Shown here one piece after another: positions 34,946 to 36,137 of a DNA stretch of 36,137 nt. The stretch covers positions 1-36,137 of the forward strand of contig NZ_VUMT01000024.1 of assembly GCF_009696045.1 (NCBI RefSeq), written 5' to 3'. The notes beneath the pieces are model-generated. The model saw only the letters and a program-made list of their open reading frames with translations, did no database searches and had not been told where the DNA came from. How positions within the stretch are numbered: position 1 is the stretch's first letter; every line of letters starts with the position of its first letter. A program made the translations under genes and the position numbers. The stretch comes from Velocimicrobium porci. GTDB taxonomy: Bacteria; Bacillota; Clostridia; Lachnospirales; Lachnospiraceae.

Positions 34946-36133
34946 ATGGCAGACGCTAAAACAGAAAAACAGAAAGTACAGGAAATAACGGAGAAGCTGG
35001 AGCAGGGTATCAAGGAGCTTTTTGAAAGCGAGAAGTACAAGACCTATCTGAATACCATGTCAAAATTCCATAATTATAGCTTTAACAACACCATGTTAAT
35101 TGCAATGCAAAAGCCTGACGCTACGTTAGTGGCCGGATTCAAGGCTTGGCAGAAGAATTTTGACAGGCACGTTAAAAAAGGGGAAAAGGGTATCCGTATC
35201 CTTGCCCCGGCACCGTACAAGATTAAGGAAGAACAGGAGAAACTTGATCCGGTAACAGGAGAGATCATGCTTGACAAGAACGGAATGCCCATTACGGAGG
35301 AAGTGGAGATTAAGATACCCGCCTTTCGTGTGGTTCCGGTTTTTGATGTGTCACAGACGGACGGAAAGGAACTGCCGGATATAGGGGTAAATGAGCTTTC
35401 GGGAAGTGTGGAGGACTACGAGGACTTTATGCAGGCACTTACGGAGGTTTCCCCGGTTCCCATTATCTATGAAGATATAGAAGGGGAGGCAAAGGGATAT
35501 TTCCATACCACAGACCACCGGATTGCCATACAGGAGGGCATGAGCCAGAGTCAGACCGTAAAGACCGCTATCCATGAGGTGGCACACGCAAAGCTTCATG
35601 ACCGGGAACGGAATCAGGATATAGATGCGGTCTTAGACAAAGACCGCAACACAAAGGAAGTGGAAGCAGAGAGTGTCGCCTATACGGTGTGCCAGCACTT
35701 CGGTATTGATACCTCGGACTATTCCTTTGGGTATATCGCCGGATGGAGCAGTGACCGGGATATGAAAGAACTGAAATCTTCCCTTGATACCATACGAAAG
35801 ACCGCTTCGGAGCTGATCACAGGCATTGAGGACAGATTAGCAGAGTTACAGAAGGACAGGGCAGTGGAGCAGGAACAGAATAAGGAGAGTATTCTTCTGA
35901 TACAGAATGATGATCTGACAAAATACAGTCTTGTGAGTGTTGTGGGCATGGACAGACAGGAGCTTATGGACGTTCTTTCAGCTATGAGTGAGGATGATAA
36001 GCTGAGTATTTATAAATGGTACAATATATATGTACAAAAAATCCAAAATAAAAATGTACAGATGCTATACTGTTACCATGGAGGTAAACAGTATGATTTT
36101 AAAAAGCAGCATCATTGTAGATTTAAAAATTAA
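34946..36133 (+). CDS. ArdC-like antirestriction protein, 3' end replaced
   Basis: The N-terminal region (about 10-100; YLNTMSKFHNYSFNNTMLIA, then KPDATLVAGFKAWQKNF and HVKKGEKGIRI) is an ArdC-type single-strand-DNA-binding domain, and a zinc-peptidase-like motif HEVAH (His210 to His214) follows with AHAKLHD. Such proteins protect incoming conjugative DNA against host restriction. The family-like sequence ends at about DDKLSIY (near 36012). The last 40 residues are unlike the family, AT-rich and run through promoter-like DNA, so the true C-terminus has been lost by insertion or rearrangement. The start follows AAGGAGGACATACA. Confidence 0.85.
   Translation: MADAKTEKQKVQEITEKLEQGIKELFESEKYKTYLNTMSKFHNYSFNNTMLIAMQKPDATLVAGFKAWQKNFDRHVKKGEKGIRILAPAPYKIKEEQEKLDPVTGEIMLDKNGMPITEEVEIKIPAFRVVPVFDVSQTDGKELPDIGVNELSGSVEDYEDFMQALTEVSPVPIIYEDIEGEAKGYFHTTDHRIAIQEGMSQSQTVKTAIHEVAHAKLHDRERNQDIDAVLDKDRNTKEVEAESVAYTVCQHFGIDTSDYSFGYIAGWSSDRDMKELKSSLDTIRKTASELITGIEDRLAELQKDRAVEQEQNKESILLIQNDDLTKYSLVSVVGMDRQELMDVLSAMSEDDKLSIYKWYNIYVQKIQNKNVQMLYCYHGGKQYDFKKQHHCRFKN
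36019..36071 (+). promoter_or_regulatory. Promoter region with TGTACA repeats
   Basis: An inverted repeat GTACA-n7-TGTAC lies at 36019-36035 and a further TGTACA palindrome at 36055-36060. A -10-like TATACT follows at 36066-36071. The repeats look like operator half-sites for the gene starting at 36093. Confidence 0.45.
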
Positions 36134-36137
36134 TTCA
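36093..36137 (+). CDS. Start of unknown gene, cut by window end
   Basis: An ATG at 36093 follows GGAGG by eight bases; only MILKSSIIVDLKINS is visible. It begins in a frame different from the ArdC-like gene, in clearly AT-rich DNA with its own promoter-like region. It is probably the first gene of an inserted element. The family cannot be determined from fifteen residues. Confidence 0.45.
   Translation, partial: MILKSSIIVDLKINS

Noticed and set aside
1-36137. Antibiotic-resistance cargo
   Set aside because: No sequence resembling Tet, Erm, Van, Cat or aminoglycoside-modifying enzymes was found among the open frames, although related elements often carry them.

Overview
The window is almost entirely the conjugation core of an integrative conjugative element (ICE) of the Tn1549 / C. 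difficile CTn type, as found in gut Clostridia (Lachnospiraceae-like). The evidence is the gene order VirB6-like, PrgI, VirB4, M23-NlpC/P60 hydrolase, DUF4315-like, DUF4366-like, topoisomerase III, DUF5688-like, giant methylase/helicase and ArdC-like, together with strong AGGAGG ribosome sites and frequent GTG/TTG starts. No ribosomal, tRNA or housekeeping genes were seen. The ICE's own integrase and relaxase lie outside the window or are absent.

Layout. (1) 1-2250: debris of other mobile elements. A minus-strand transposase start (IS3-like) abuts a GC-rich Tn4451-type segment (an unidentified C-terminus, tnpW, and a TnpX-like large serine recombinase) that has interrupted a Maff2-type gene; only the last 31 codons of Maff2 remain, at 2253-2348. 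(2) 2362-12010: transfer genes in one tightly packed operon, ending in the 5' two thirds of topB. (3) 12002-20921: an 8.9 kb integrative mobilizable element (IME) inserted inside topB. It has perfect 18-bp terminal inverted repeats, its own TnpX-like recombinase, a LytTR/AgrC-type two-component pair, a coiled-coil protein, an orphan winged-helix regulator, a DUF3847-like protein, a remarkable array of consecutive hairpins, a MobA/MobL relaxase and a TnpW-like protein. (4) 20920-23488: the rest of topB and the next ICE genes. (5) 23489-26040: an AT-rich three-gene cargo operon with its own promoter and a 21-bp palindrome. It encodes a HEPN-motif protein, a TIR-like/PD-(D/E)XK fusion and a second PD-(D/E)XK nuclease, and looks like an undescribed anti-phage or anti-plasmid system. 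(6) 26130-34877: a leader peptide plus terminator, then a 2883-codon methylase/SNF2-type helicase gene that contains a complete second gene, tnpV, in another reading frame. (7) 34946-36137: an ArdC-like antirestriction gene whose 3' end is replaced by foreign sequence starting a new, cut-off gene.

Working together: VirB6/PrgI/VirB4 form the inner-membrane part of the type IV secretion system, the hydrolase opens the cell wall, and TopB and the helicase process DNA. The nested IME can plausibly use this machinery through its own MobL relaxase, and its precise excision would restore topB. The hairpin array, the overprinted tnpV, the leader peptide and the duplicated hairpin at 14649 and 34868 are the most unusual non-standard structures. 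All names come from reading the sequence; no database search was run.
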